Shown here: piece after piece, positions 15,205 through 23,088 of the stretch
How positions within the stretch are numbered: the first letter of the stretch is position 1
How the letters are laid out: every line of letters begins with the position of its first letter
Assembly: GCF_014873535.1 (NCBI RefSeq)
Contig: NZ_JADBEF010000001.1
Coordinates: 8,990,001 to 9,054,000 of the forward strand
Reading direction: 5' to 3'
DNA: 64,000 nucleotides
Source: Nonomuraea africana
GTDB taxonomy: Bacteria; Actinomycetota; Actinomycetes; Streptosporangiales; Streptosporangiaceae
The notes under the pieces: model-generated
Databases searched by the model: none
Seen by the model: the letters and a program-made list of their open reading frames with translations, nothing else
What the model was told of the DNA's origin: nothing
Translations under genes and position numbers: made by a program

Positions 15205-16196
15205 CCGCCGGCCTGGCTCTTCAGCTTGTCGAGGTCGGCCTTCAGCTCACCCTCCTGCTGGGCGTTGAGCGGGATGAACTTGGCGTCCTCGGCGATCTGC
15301 TTGTGGTTGGCCACGTAGTACTCGACGAAGCCGAGTACCTCGGGCCGCTTCAGCGACTCGGCCTTCGGATAGATGAACAGCGGCCTGGCCAGCGGCTTGT
15401 AGGTGCCGTCCTGCGCGGACTGCACGCTCGGCGCCACGCAGCCGCCGCCGCCGTCGATCTGCACGGCCTTGAGCTTGTCGGCGTTCTCCTCGAAGTAGGA
15501 GAAGCCGAAGTAGCCGAGGCCGCCCTTGGAGCCGGACACGCCCTGTACGGTGACGTTGTCGTCCTCGCTGGGGCTGTAGTCGGTACGGCTGGCGCCTTCC
15601 TCACCGTTGATGACGTCGGTGAAGTAGTCGAACGTCCCCGAGTCTGTTCCGGCGCCGAACAGCTTCAGCGGCTCGTCGGGGAACTTGGCGTCGACCTGCT
15701 TCCAACTGCTCACCTTCGAGCCTGGCTCCCAGATCTTCTTGAGCTGCTCCACGGTCAGGCAGGTGGCCCAGGTGTTGTCCTTGTGCACGACCACGGTGAG
15801 CGCGTCGTTGGCGACGGTGAACTCCTCGTAGGTGATGCCCTTGGCCTGGCAGGCGGCCTTCTCCTCGTCCTTGATCGGGCGGGAGGCGTTGGAGATGTCG
15901 GTCTCGCCGTTGCAGAACTTCTCGAAGCCGCCGCCGGTGCCCGAGGTGCCGACCGTCACGCGGACCTTGGCCTGCTGCTCGGCGAACAGTTCCGCGGCGG
16001 CGGTGGACAGCGGCGCGACCGTGCTGGAGCCGTCGACCTTCACGTCTCCGGCGAGTTCCTTGGTCGGCTCGGCAGCGCCGGTGGCGGCACCGCTGGCACC
16101 GGCCTCGCTCGTGGGGTTGCCCTGGTTTCCACCGCATGCGGCCAATGCGAGGGCGCATGCCGTCACTGCCACTGCGGCCCGCATTCGATTGCTCAC
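15201..16196 (-). CDS. pstS: Phosphate-binding lipoprotein PstS
   Basis: Protein of 331 residues. The signal peptide ends in the lipobox LAAC, so the mature protein is a lipid-anchored extracellular binding protein. Phosphate-site segments are visible: VDGSSTVAPLSTA, GTGGGFEKFCNGETDISNASRPI and FGAGTDSGTFDYFTDVI. By family knowledge it binds phosphate and hands it to PstCA; the selectivity against arsenate cannot be read from sequence. The GTG start has AAGGAAA six bases upstream. It is divergent from the FAD oxidoreductase across 165 bases that carry ArsR-like operator repeats, so arsenic control of pst is plausible. Confidence 0.94.
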   Translation of the reverse strand: MSNRMRAAVAVTACALALAACGGNQGNPTSEAGASGAATGAAEPTKELAGDVKVDGSSTVAPLSTAAAELFAEQQAKVRVTVGTSGTGGGFEKFCNGETDISNASRPIKDEEKAACQAKGITYEEFTVANDALTVVVHKDNTWATCLTVEQLKKIWEPGSKVSSWKQVDAKFPDEPLKLFGAGTDSGTFDYFTDVINGEEGASRTDYSPSEDDNVTVQGVSGSKGGLGYFGFSYFEENADKLKAVQIDGGGGCVAPSVQSAQDGTYKPLARPLFIYPKAESLKRPEVLGFVEYYVANHKQIAEDAKFIPLNAQQEGELKADLDKLKSQAGG

Positions 16197-16271
16197 GATC
16201 TTTCCTTAGGTTCGATGCCGAGCCCGGCCGTCGACCAGGCTTCCGTTCCCCTCATGACAGATCGAAGCTCG

Positions 16272-16337
16272 TCTATGTGAACAATCGGCAAACGCCGCCT
16301 GAGCGGTCGATAAATTCATAGAGCGTCATCTATGTGA
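16272..16337. promoter_or_regulatory. Candidate ArsR operator(s) between pstS and the oxidoreductase
   Basis: TCTATGTGA occurs at 16272-16280 and again at 16329-16337. The second copy is part of a dyad, TCATAGA (16316-16322) with TCTATG (16329-16334). The same TCTATGTG word reappears upstream of the arsR gene at 17740. Shared operators in a divergent promoter suggest one ArsR controls pst and the ars genes. Confidence 0.5.
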
Positions 16338-16361
16338 CACGATGGAGGGGGTCATCGGAAG

Positions 16362-17717
16362 GTGGACTACGTGCATCTGTTGGTCATCGGAGGCAGCGAC
16401 GCCGGGATCGAAGCGGGCCTCGCCGCCCGCTCCATGGACCCCGGAATGGACGTGACCCTGCTGGTCGCCGACCGCTTTCCGAACTTCTCCATCTGTGGCA
16501 TCCCGTACCACGTCTCGGGCGACGTACCGGACTGGCGTGACCTCGCGCACCAGAGCGCCGACGATTTGAAGGCGGCCGGCCTGGAGCTGCGCCTGGGTGA
16601 GCGCGCCGTGGCGATCGACCCGGCCGCTCGCACCGTGCTCACCGACGCGGGCGCCCTGTCCTATGACCGGCTCGTCATCGGCACGGGCGCCATGCCGCTG
16701 CGCCCGCCCATCCAGGGGCTGGACGAGCTTGGCGCGGCTGAAGGCGTCCATGAGCTGCACACGATGGACGACACCCTCCGGCTCATGGAGCGCCTCGACC
16801 AGGAGACCGCGGATTCGGTGATCATCATCGGCGCCGGTTACATCGGCCTGGAGATGGCCGAGGCTCTGTCCGCGCGAGGGGCGCGGGTGACCGTACTGGA
16901 GCGTTTCGAGCAGGTGATGCCCCGCTCGCTCGACCCGGAGCTCGCGGCCGAGCTGGCGAGCGAGCTCGGCTCGCGCGGCGTCGAGGTCCAGTGCGGCGCC
17001 ACTGTCGCCTCCATCGCACGCGACGGCACACGGCTGGCCGTGACCAGCCAGGACGGACGGCGGCGCACCGCCGACCTGGTCCTGGTCGTCACCGGCGTGC
17101 GGCCCAGTACTGAGCTCGCGACCGGGGCGGGAGCTCGGCTGGGGGCGGCGGGCGCGGTGGAAGTGGACCGCCGCATGCGCACGGGACTGCCTGACGTGTA
17201 CGCCGCGGGCGACTGCGTGCAGACCTATCACCGGCTTCTGGGCCGTCATGTCTACCTGCCGCTCGGAACCACCGCGCACAAGCAGGGACGCGTCGCGGGA
17301 GAGGACGCTGCAGGCGGTGACCGCGTCTTCGCCGGGGTTCTCGGCACCCAGGTGGTCAAGGTTTTCGACCGAGTGGCCGCCGCCACCGGCCTGCGCGACG
17401 CCGAGGCCGCCGAGGCCGGATTCACTCCCACGACCGTGGACACCGTCGCCGACGACCACAAGGCCTACTACCCGGGCGCGACGCCGATCCGGATCCGGCT
17501 GACCGGCGACCGTGCCACCGGCCGCCTGCTCGGCGCGCAGCTCGTCGGCCACCTCGGTGCGGAGATCGCCAAGCGGATCGATGTGCTGGCCACCGGTATC
17601 CACCACGGCATCTCCGTGGCGGAGGTGGCCGATCTGGACCTGTCCTACACCCCACCACTGGGCAGCCCGTGGGACGCACTGCAGCAAGCCGCACGGCAGT
17701 GGAGTCGGCTATATTGA
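16362..17717 (+). CDS. FAD/NAD(P)-dependent disulfide oxidoreductase (CoA-disulfide reductase / NADH oxidase class)
   Basis: Protein of 451 residues. The FAD site is LLVIGGSDAGIEAGLAARSM, the NAD(P) site is VIIIGAGYIGLEMAEALSARGARVTVLE, the second FAD site is LPDVYAAGDCVQ, and a C-terminal dimerisation domain follows. A single active-site-type Cys lies in FSICGIPYHVSG, as in CoA-disulfide reductase-like enzymes that use one Cys rather than a CxxC pair. First gene of the plus-strand ars operon, 40 bases before arsR. It may regenerate a low-molecular-weight thiol for arsenate reduction or handle persulfides; the substrate is inference. Confidence 0.85.
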   Translation: MDYVHLLVIGGSDAGIEAGLAARSMDPGMDVTLLVADRFPNFSICGIPYHVSGDVPDWRDLAHQSADDLKAAGLELRLGERAVAIDPAARTVLTDAGALSYDRLVIGTGAMPLRPPIQGLDELGAAEGVHELHTMDDTLRLMERLDQETADSVIIIGAGYIGLEMAEALSARGARVTVLERFEQVMPRSLDPELAAELASELGSRGVEVQCGATVASIARDGTRLAVTSQDGRRRTADLVLVVTGVRPSTELATGAGARLGAAGAVEVDRRMRTGLPDVYAAGDCVQTYHRLLGRHVYLPLGTTAHKQGRVAGEDAAGGDRVFAGVLGTQVVKVFDRVAAATGLRDAEAAEAGFTPTTVDTVADDHKAYYPGATPIRIRLTGDRATGRLLGAQLVGHLGAEIAKRIDVLATGIHHGISVAEVADLDLSYTPPLGSPWDALQQAARQWSRLY

Positions 17718-17748
17718 CAGCAGTAAATATCGAAAGCTGTCTATGTGG
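17716..17748. promoter_or_regulatory. Candidate ArsR operator upstream of arsR
   Basis: GACAGC (17716-17721) and GCTGTC (17736-17741) form a dyad flanked by ATA/TAT, followed by TCTATGTGG (17740-17748), the same word found twice in the pstS spacer. It lies directly before the arsR start. Confidence 0.45.
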
Positions 17749-17757
17749 GGATGTGCG

Positions 17758-18105
17758 GTGGAGATGTTGGACGTGCTCGACTGCAGTTCGCCGCTCATCC
17801 GCGAACCGCTGAACGAGACGCACTCGGGCGTGCTCGCCCGCGCCTTCAAGGCCCTAGGTGACCCTGTACGGCTGCGCATCCTTTCGATCGTTGCCAGCCA
17901 CGACGGCGGCGAGGCCTGCGTGTGTGACCTCACCGCCGAGTTCGAGCTCTCCCAGCCGACCATCAGCCACCACCTCAAGGTGCTCAAAGAGGTAGGACTC
18001 CTCGCCTCGGAGCGTCGCGCCTCGTGGGTCTACTACCGGGTCGTACCGGAGACGCTCGCCGAGCTGTCGACGCTGCTGAGCGTCCCGGCTCGGGAGCGTG
18101 CGTGA
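17758..18105 (+). CDS. arsR: ArsR-family arsenic repressor
   Basis: Protein of 115 residues. The sequence AFKALGDPVRLRILSIV, the metal-site helix GEACVCDLTAEFELSQPTISHHLKVL (C-x-C) and the wing RRASWVYYRVVPETL define an As(III)-responsive ArsR. GTG 17758 follows GGGGA at a good distance; ATG 17743 and ATG 17764 are in-frame alternatives. The stop overlaps the arsC start (TGATG), so repressor and arsenate reductase are co-translated. Confidence 0.9.
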   Translation: MEMLDVLDCSSPLIREPLNETHSGVLARAFKALGDPVRLRILSIVASHDGGEACVCDLTAEFELSQPTISHHLKVLKEVGLLASERRASWVYYRVVPETLAELSTLLSVPARERA

Positions 18106-18755
18106 TGGCCCTGCGCGATCCCGACCCCGTACTCCGCCGTATCGCCGCGCAGCTCCAGCCCCGTTTTCCCGGCGTCTACTCCACCGAGACGGTGGAGCGC
18201 TACGTCGTCGAGTCCTACCGGGCGCTGTCGGCCACCGCCCGTGTGCGCCAACACCTGCCCGCCCTTACCGAGAAACTCGCCGAAGAGCGCCTCGTCGCCC
18301 TGGCCCAAGCCAACGGCGTCCTGGCCAAGCCGGTGTACGAGGTGCTGTTCGTCTGCACCCACAACGCGGGCCGCTCGCAACTGGCCGCCGCGCTGATGAA
18401 CCACCACGCCGCAGGCCGCGTGCACGTCCGCACCGCTGGCACCCGGCCAGCCGCGGACATTGAGCCGGCGGTGGCCGAGGCGTTGGGCGAGATGGGCCTT
18501 GGCGTGTCGGCCGAGTTCCCCAAGCCGCTGACCGATGAGGTGGTCCAGGCGGCCGACGTCGTGGTCTCGATGGGCTGCGGTGACGCTTGTCCCGTTCATC
18601 CGGGACGGCGCTACCTGGAGTGGAACCTGCCCGACACGCACGGCAAGTCGCTGGCTGAGGTCCGCGACATCGCCGTCCTGGTCGACCTGATGGTGCGCGA
18701 CTTGCTAGACGAACTCACCTGGCAGCCGACACCGGGAAACGAGCCCCGTACATGA
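18105..18755 (+). CDS. arsC: Arsenate reductase, low-molecular-weight phosphatase fold with N-terminal helical domain
   Basis: Protein of 216 residues. Residues 1-75 form a predicted three-helix domain found in actinobacterial ArsC proteins. The catalytic domain begins YEVLFVCTHNAGRSQLAAAL, with the phosphatase/arsenate loop C84-T-H-N-A-G-R90-S. A second motif, SMGCGDACPVHPG, supplies downstream cysteines and resembles the Cys pair of thioredoxin-coupled ArsC, although mycothiol-coupled reduction is also possible in this type of host. It converts As(V) to As(III). A small hairpin follows it. Confidence 0.9.
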   Translation: MALRDPDPVLRRIAAQLQPRFPGVYSTETVERYVVESYRALSATARVRQHLPALTEKLAEERLVALAQANGVLAKPVYEVLFVCTHNAGRSQLAAALMNHHAAGRVHVRTAGTRPAADIEPAVAEALGEMGLGVSAEFPKPLTDEVVQAADVVVSMGCGDACPVHPGRRYLEWNLPDTHGKSLAEVRDIAVLVDLMVRDLLDELTWQPTPGNEPRT

Positions 18756-18773
18756 TCAAGGTATTGGCCATGA

Positions 18774-18789
18774 AGCCTGTGTGCAGGCT
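18774..18789. terminator. Small hairpin between arsC and the convergent gene
   Basis: AGCCTG-TGTG-CAGGCT forms a 6-bp stem with a tetraloop in the 65-base gap between two convergent genes. It is short, so bidirectional termination is only likely. Confidence 0.4.
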
Positions 18790-18820
18790 CACCACTGTCT
18801 AGGCACTCTCCGGCCGCCGT

Positions 18821-19726
18821 CTACTGGACACTGATGTACCCGTCCGCGACCGACTGTGCTATGAAGTTGAGCCGAGTCTGCTCCATCTGCTCCAGCGTCG
18901 GACTGACGTCAACACCGAAGAAACCGCCCCAGGTCTTCACATCTGAGGTAAGCGATCCCAACACAGCCATCACCGCCGTCAGGACGGTAGCGGCTTCTCC
19001 TTCCCAACCGTCTTCGGTTCGAGCACGTGCGATGAGCCACGGGCGGGCATGCACCGCGCCGGAGAGGAGATGGTAAGTGCCTTTAGCCCATGAGGGCAGG
19101 AAATCCTTGGTCCGCTCTTCGATCTTGTAACGAAGAGGGGCGTGTTCCACATCGACGGAGTACCCATCCTCGCCGCCGCGGCGCATCCTGACTGCACCAG
19201 CGTCCTGCAGCAGTGCCCCCACCCCTGCCTCGCTCGCTCGCGCTGCTCCTGCTCCTTCTAACCAGAACCCCGCAGCCTTCGACTCGTTGCGGACTTCCGT
19301 CATCCGCAGGCTCACGACACGAGCTGCCAGCGGAATCGACGGTTCCCAGAGGTAGCGGGTCAGGGCACCTGACTCAACGGGCACACGGGCCAGTGCCAAG
19401 GGCGACCACACAGGGGCCGGCTGCATGAGGATGACGTGCTCGAGCGCCCGGATGTGCTCGTGCGAGTGCAACCACATCAGCTCCCCGCAGGTGAGAACCA
19501 TGTGGTGCAGGAATAGCCTCGCTTCCTTTCTGTCTCCGTCCGGAAGCGCGATCAGAGCGTCAGCCTCCTGACGGAAGACACCGACGGGGAGCTCGTCAGG
19601 CCATGCCTGATCAGCGAGATCGCGAAACGTGACCAAGATCTCGGAGCACGCTTTGGCGAACGGCTCGCTGATGGGCACGAGAGGGACGTGGTTGATCTCA
19701 TCCGGGGCCTCTGGAGGCTCGATCAT
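18821..19726 (-). CDS. Hypothetical protein, unrecognised
   Basis: Protein of 301 residues, largely helical, with no signal peptide or membrane segment. It contains the patterns LHHMVLTCGELMWLHSHEH, AARVVSLRMTEVRNESKAAGFW and KGTYHLLSGAVHARPWLIAR, the last with a conserved-looking His pair. I recognise no family. GC content is visibly lower than in its neighbours, and it sits in opposite orientation between arsC and the broken flavoprotein gene, so it may have been inserted into the ars cluster. The N-terminal half reads cleanly from ATG 19726. Confidence 0.65.
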   Translation of the reverse strand: MIEPPEAPDEINHVPLVPISEPFAKACSEILVTFRDLADQAWPDELPVGVFRQEADALIALPDGDRKEARLFLHHMVLTCGELMWLHSHEHIRALEHVILMQPAPVWSPLALARVPVESGALTRYLWEPSIPLAARVVSLRMTEVRNESKAAGFWLEGAGAARASEAGVGALLQDAGAVRMRRGGEDGYSVDVEHAPLRYKIEERTKDFLPSWAKGTYHLLSGAVHARPWLIARARTEDGWEGEAATVLTAVMAVLGSLTSDVKTWGGFFGVDVSPTLEQMEQTRLNFIAQSVADGYISVQ

Positions 19727-19892
19727 GATGCAGAGACTAGGGGTGAGAAGGTTCGACGCGTTGGCCTTTTATAGGGCACGAGAAAACGTAAGCGTACGAA
19801 TCGCTTGTTCTCTCCTGCACGGAGAGGTCCCCCGCGCACCACCGAACTACGGTTTCTCCCCCACGAGGCCCGCTTCGATGGTTGGGCTGCAA

Positions 19893-20345
19893 CTACGTAC
19901 CGGACGCAAGCCCCGATCGCATGATCTCGGTGACTGTTTCTCTGGCGGTGCGGCTGGCGCCGATCAGGGTGGCCGAGGCCGGACCGGTCCAGTCGCCGTA
20001 GCCGAGCAGGCGGAGGCGGGGTTCGCCGACGGCTCGGGTGCCGTCGACCGAGATGAGCCCGTCGGGACCGCGCAGCCGTAGCGGAGCCACGTGGCCGAGG
20101 GCGGGGCGGAAGCCGGTGCACCAGATGATGGCGTCGCAGGCCAGGCTGGTGCCGTCGGGCCAGGCGACGCCTTCCGCGGTGATGCGGCTGAACATCGGTT
20201 CGGCCTTGAGGACGCCGCGGTCGCGGGCTTCGCGGACGGGCGGAACGGCGACGATGTCGCCCAGGTCGCCGATGCCAGCTCCGCCTTCAGCGCGCCGGGT
20301 GGCCAAGGCGAACAGCGCCCGGCCGTCGACCTCGTCGGGCAGCAG
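19893..20345 (-). pseudogene. C-terminal half of a flavin-containing monooxygenase (ArsO-like)
   Basis: The frame carries GDLGDIVAVPPVREARDRGV, AWPDGTSLACDAIIWCTGFRPAL (the ATGYRP-type motif of flavin monooxygenases) and LRLLGYGDWTGPASATLIG. The N-terminal FAD and NAD(P) Rossmann motifs are missing. Beyond about 20345 the DNA belongs to a sigma factor on the other strand. A product cannot bind FAD, so it is a pseudogene. Confidence 0.75.
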
Positions 20346-20750
20346 GAACGGCTGGAGGCCTGGGTCTACCAGATCACCCGCAACGCCGTCATCGACCACC
20401 ACCGCCGATCAGCGACGATGGCTCGAACGCATGCCCAGGCCGCCAACGACCGCAGCTTGCAGCTCGGCGCGATCGGCGCCGAGGAGTCAGCCCTGCTGGC
20501 GCAGTGCCTGAAACCGCTGGTCGCCGGGCTGGCCGAGCCCTACCGCGAGGCGATCGTCCGCACCGAGTACGAGGGTCTGACCCAGGCCGAGGCCGCTCGG
20601 CGGGCCGGCGTCTCCGTCCCTGGCATGAAGTCGCGGGTGCAACGCGCGCGCAGGCAGCTGGGGGACTTGCTGGGCGCGTGCTGCCGGGTCGAGCTCGACA
20701 CGCGCAAGGCGGTCCGCTCCGTGGAGAAGCAGGGGCCCTGCCCCTGTTGA
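20342..20750 (+). pseudogene. 5'-truncated SigZ-like sigma factor
   Basis: Reads RLEAWVYQITRNAVIDHHRR (end of region 2) then LAEPYREAIVRTEYEGLTQAEAARR and MKSRVQRARRQLGDLL (region 4), ending with a Cys-rich tail (GACCRVELDTRKAV ... GPCPC) as in SigZ-type factors found in metalloid resistance clusters. The first half of region 2 is absent. The frame remains open upstream only because it reads antisense of the monooxygenase. It begins where the monooxygenase fragment ends. Confidence 0.7.
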
Positions 20751-20753
20751 GGC

Positions 20754-21092
20754 TCAGCCGCAGCCGCCGCTGGGAGCACAGTCAGTCGGTGGGCAGCACG
20801 CCTGCAGGCTGGCCTGCAGGTCGCTCAGTGCTCTGCCGATCCTGGCCGGGTCGGCGCGGTAGTAGACCGTCTTCCACTCTCGCCGTGAGGTCAGCACGCC
20901 GCCGTCGCGCAGGGTCGCCAGGTGGGTGGAGGTGGCCGACTGCGCCAGCGACATGCGCTCGGCGACCTCGTTGACGGTCAGCTCGATCCCGCCGGAGAAC
21001 AGCATGAGGATCTGCTGGCGGGTTTCGCTGGCCATGGCCTTGAGGAAGCCGCGCGCCGCGTCGGTCAGCTCGATGTCGCTCGCCATCTCCAT
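20754..21092 (-). CDS. ArsR-family regulator with Cys-rich C terminus
   Basis: Protein of 112 residues. The winged helix (FLKAMASETRQQILMLFSGG, NEVAERMSLAQSATSTHLATL, REWKTVYYRADPARI) is followed by a tail CCPPTDCAPSGGCG with four cysteines, a likely metal(loid) site different from the C-x-C site of the other two ArsR proteins. It ends three bases from the truncated sigma gene and is divergent from the flavin monooxygenase at 21141, which it probably represses. Confidence 0.88.
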   Translation of the reverse strand: MEMASDIELTDAARGFLKAMASETRQQILMLFSGGIELTVNEVAERMSLAQSATSTHLATLRDGGVLTSRREWKTVYYRADPARIGRALSDLQASLQACCPPTDCAPSGGCG

Positions 21093-21109
21093 AGGATGAC
21101 TCTACTCCT

Positions 21110-21137
21110 TCATATTTTCATTTCCTGATATGAGGAT
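21110..21137. promoter_or_regulatory. AT-rich operator-like repeats between arsR and monooxygenase
   Basis: The spacer is an AT island with overlapping inverted words (TCATAT ... TTTTCAT ... TGATATGA ... ATATGA), unlike the surrounding GC-rich DNA. It should contain both divergent promoters and the ArsR binding site. Confidence 0.4.
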
Positions 21138-21140
21138 ATG

Positions 21141-22217
21141 ATGCCGCGCATGGACACCATCGTCATTGGCGGCGGCCAGTCAGGCCTGGCCGCCGCCCGA
21201 GCGCTGCGCGACGCCGGACTCACGCCCGTCATCCTGGAGGCGGGCGAGCACCCCACCGGCTCCTGGGCCAACTACTACGACAGCCTCACCCTGTTCTCAC
21301 CCGCCCGCTACAGCACGATGCCCGGCCAGCCCTTCGACGGCGACGGCGACCACTACCCGCACCGCGACGAGGTCGTCGACTACCTGCGGCGCTACGCCGA
21401 CAGCCTGGACGTGGAGATCCGCACCGCCACCCGCGTCACCGCGGTGGAGGCCGACGGCGCGGGCGGCTTCCTGGTGCACATCGAAGGAGGCGACACCCTG
21501 CGCACGGCGGGCGTCGTGGCGGCCAGCGGCTCCTTCGGGGACCCGTATGTCCCCGAGGTGCCCGGACGGGAGAGCTTCACCGGACAGCTCTTGCACGCGG
21601 CCGACTATCGCAATCCGAAGCACTACGCCGGGCAGCGGGTCGTCGTCGTCGGCGCGGGCAACTCCGCCGTCCAGATCGCCTACGAACTGGCCGACAGCGC
21701 CACCGTCACCCTGGCCACCCGCCAGCCCATCCGGTTCATGCCTCAACTGGTCGGCGGCAAGGACATCCACTACTGGCACACCACCACCGGCTTCGACTCC
21801 CTGCCCCCGCAGTGGCTGGCCCGCATCGCCACCGGCACGCTCGTTCTAGACACCGGCGATTACGCCGCCGCCCTGGAGGCAGGCCGGATGGACCGGCAAC
21901 CGATGTTCACCGGCTTCGACGGCGAGAACGTCATCTGGTCCGACGGCACGCCCGAGCGGGTCGACACGGTCATCTTCGCCACCGGCTACCGGCCGCACCT
22001 GAACTACCTGCAACCGCTCGGCGCCCTCGACGCCAGTGGTTTGCCGCTGCAGGCCGGCGGTCTGTCGACCACCCACCTGGGGCTCAGCTATGTGGGCCTG
22101 GAATTCCAGCGGTCGTTCGCCTCCAACACCTTGCGCGGGGTGCACCTCGACGCCGCCCACATCGCCGCCCCGATGGCCGCCTACGCCGGTGGCGCGCTGG
22201 CCGCATACGGCCTGTGA
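21141..22217 (+). CDS. Flavin-containing monooxygenase (ArsO-like)
   Basis: About 358 residues. The FAD motif is DTIVIGGGQSGLAAARALRD, the NAD(P) motif is VVVVGAGNSAVQIAYELAD, and the C-terminal motif is VDTVIFATGYRPHLNYL. Related proteins called ArsO occur in arsenic clusters next to a permease; roles proposed include oxidation of organoarsenicals or thiols. Three ATGs (21138, 21141, 21150) compete; 21141 is best spaced from TGAGGA. The stop is one base from the permease start, so the two form an operon. Confidence 0.85.
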   Translation: MPRMDTIVIGGGQSGLAAARALRDAGLTPVILEAGEHPTGSWANYYDSLTLFSPARYSTMPGQPFDGDGDHYPHRDEVVDYLRRYADSLDVEIRTATRVTAVEADGAGGFLVHIEGGDTLRTAGVVAASGSFGDPYVPEVPGRESFTGQLLHAADYRNPKHYAGQRVVVVGAGNSAVQIAYELADSATVTLATRQPIRFMPQLVGGKDIHYWHTTTGFDSLPPQWLARIATGTLVLDTGDYAAALEAGRMDRQPMFTGFDGENVIWSDGTPERVDTVIFATGYRPHLNYLQPLGALDASGLPLQAGGLSTTHLGLSYVGLEFQRSFASNTLRGVHLDAAHIAAPMAAYAGGALAAYGL

Positions 22218-22218
22218 C

Positions 22219-23088
22219 ATGGGGTCTCCGCTGGTCACGCTAGGGCTCGTCCTGCTGCTGGTGGCGACCATGCTCACCATCGGCACCGCCCTCACGGTGG
22301 AGGGATTCACCGCCCTGCTGCGCCGCCCGCGTGCGCTGATGGCGGCCATCGCGGTGAACGTCGTCGTCGTACCGGCTGTCGCGGTGGCGCTGGTGAACGG
22401 CCTGGCGCTGGACGGGCCTGTCGCCTACGGGATCGTGCTCGCCGCAGCCGCGCCCGGCGGAGGCACCGGGACGCTGCTGGCGTACCACGCCCGCGGAGAT
22501 CTGGCCCTGGGGGTGAGCTTGCAGGGTGCGCTCGCCGTCCTCGGCCTGCTCGCCGTACCCGCCTGGAGCCTGGCCGCGCCTTACGCGGGCGCGGCCATCG
22601 GCGGCGCGGCCACTGCCCAGGTGGTGGCCATGCTCGTCGCTCAGCTGATCCCGATCGCGGTGGGAATGTGGCTGCGCGCCCGGCGACCGATCCTGGCCGA
22701 ACGGGTGCAGAAGCTCAGCCGCAAGGTGGCCGACGTGCTGCTGGTGACGATGACCGTCTACATCCTGGCCACCACCGCCACCCAGCTGGCCACCATCCCC
22801 GCCATCGGCTACGCCACCTTCGCCTTGCTGTCGCTGGTGTGCCTGGCCGCCTACGCCACTCCCGCCCTGGTCACCCCGGCCGCCCGGCGGGCGGTGGCGA
22901 TGACCACCACCGTCCGCAACCTGTCCCTGGCGCTACTGGTCGCCGTGCTGTCGGCCGACGCCGCCCGAGTCAGCCTCACCGTGCTGGCTTACGCCCTGGT
23001 CATGTACGCCGTCGCCGCGCTCGCCCTCATCCCTTTGCGGAAGAGCGCTCTGCTGGAAAGGACTTCGCCCGATGCCTCACCTGTCTGA
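22219..23088 (+). CDS. BASS-family permease (ACR3-related superfamily)
   Basis: Protein of 289 residues with about nine or ten membrane helices (for example LVTLGLVLLLVATMLTIGTAL and IVLAAAAPGGGTGTLLAYHARGDLALGVSLQG). The APGG...T..A.GD..L motif is typical of the bile acid:sodium symporter (BASS) superfamily that includes ACR3 arsenite exporters, but it is shorter than ACR3 and I do not see the ACR3 cysteine motif. Lying between two flavoprotein genes in an ars operon, it likely exports an arsenic species or a product of the monooxygenases. Confidence 0.8.
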   Translation: MGSPLVTLGLVLLLVATMLTIGTALTVEGFTALLRRPRALMAAIAVNVVVVPAVAVALVNGLALDGPVAYGIVLAAAAPGGGTGTLLAYHARGDLALGVSLQGALAVLGLLAVPAWSLAAPYAGAAIGGAATAQVVAMLVAQLIPIAVGMWLRARRPILAERVQKLSRKVADVLLVTMTVYILATTATQLATIPAIGYATFALLSLVCLAAYATPALVTPAARRAVAMTTTVRNLSLALLVAVLSADAARVSLTVLAYALVMYAVAALALIPLRKSALLERTSPDASPV

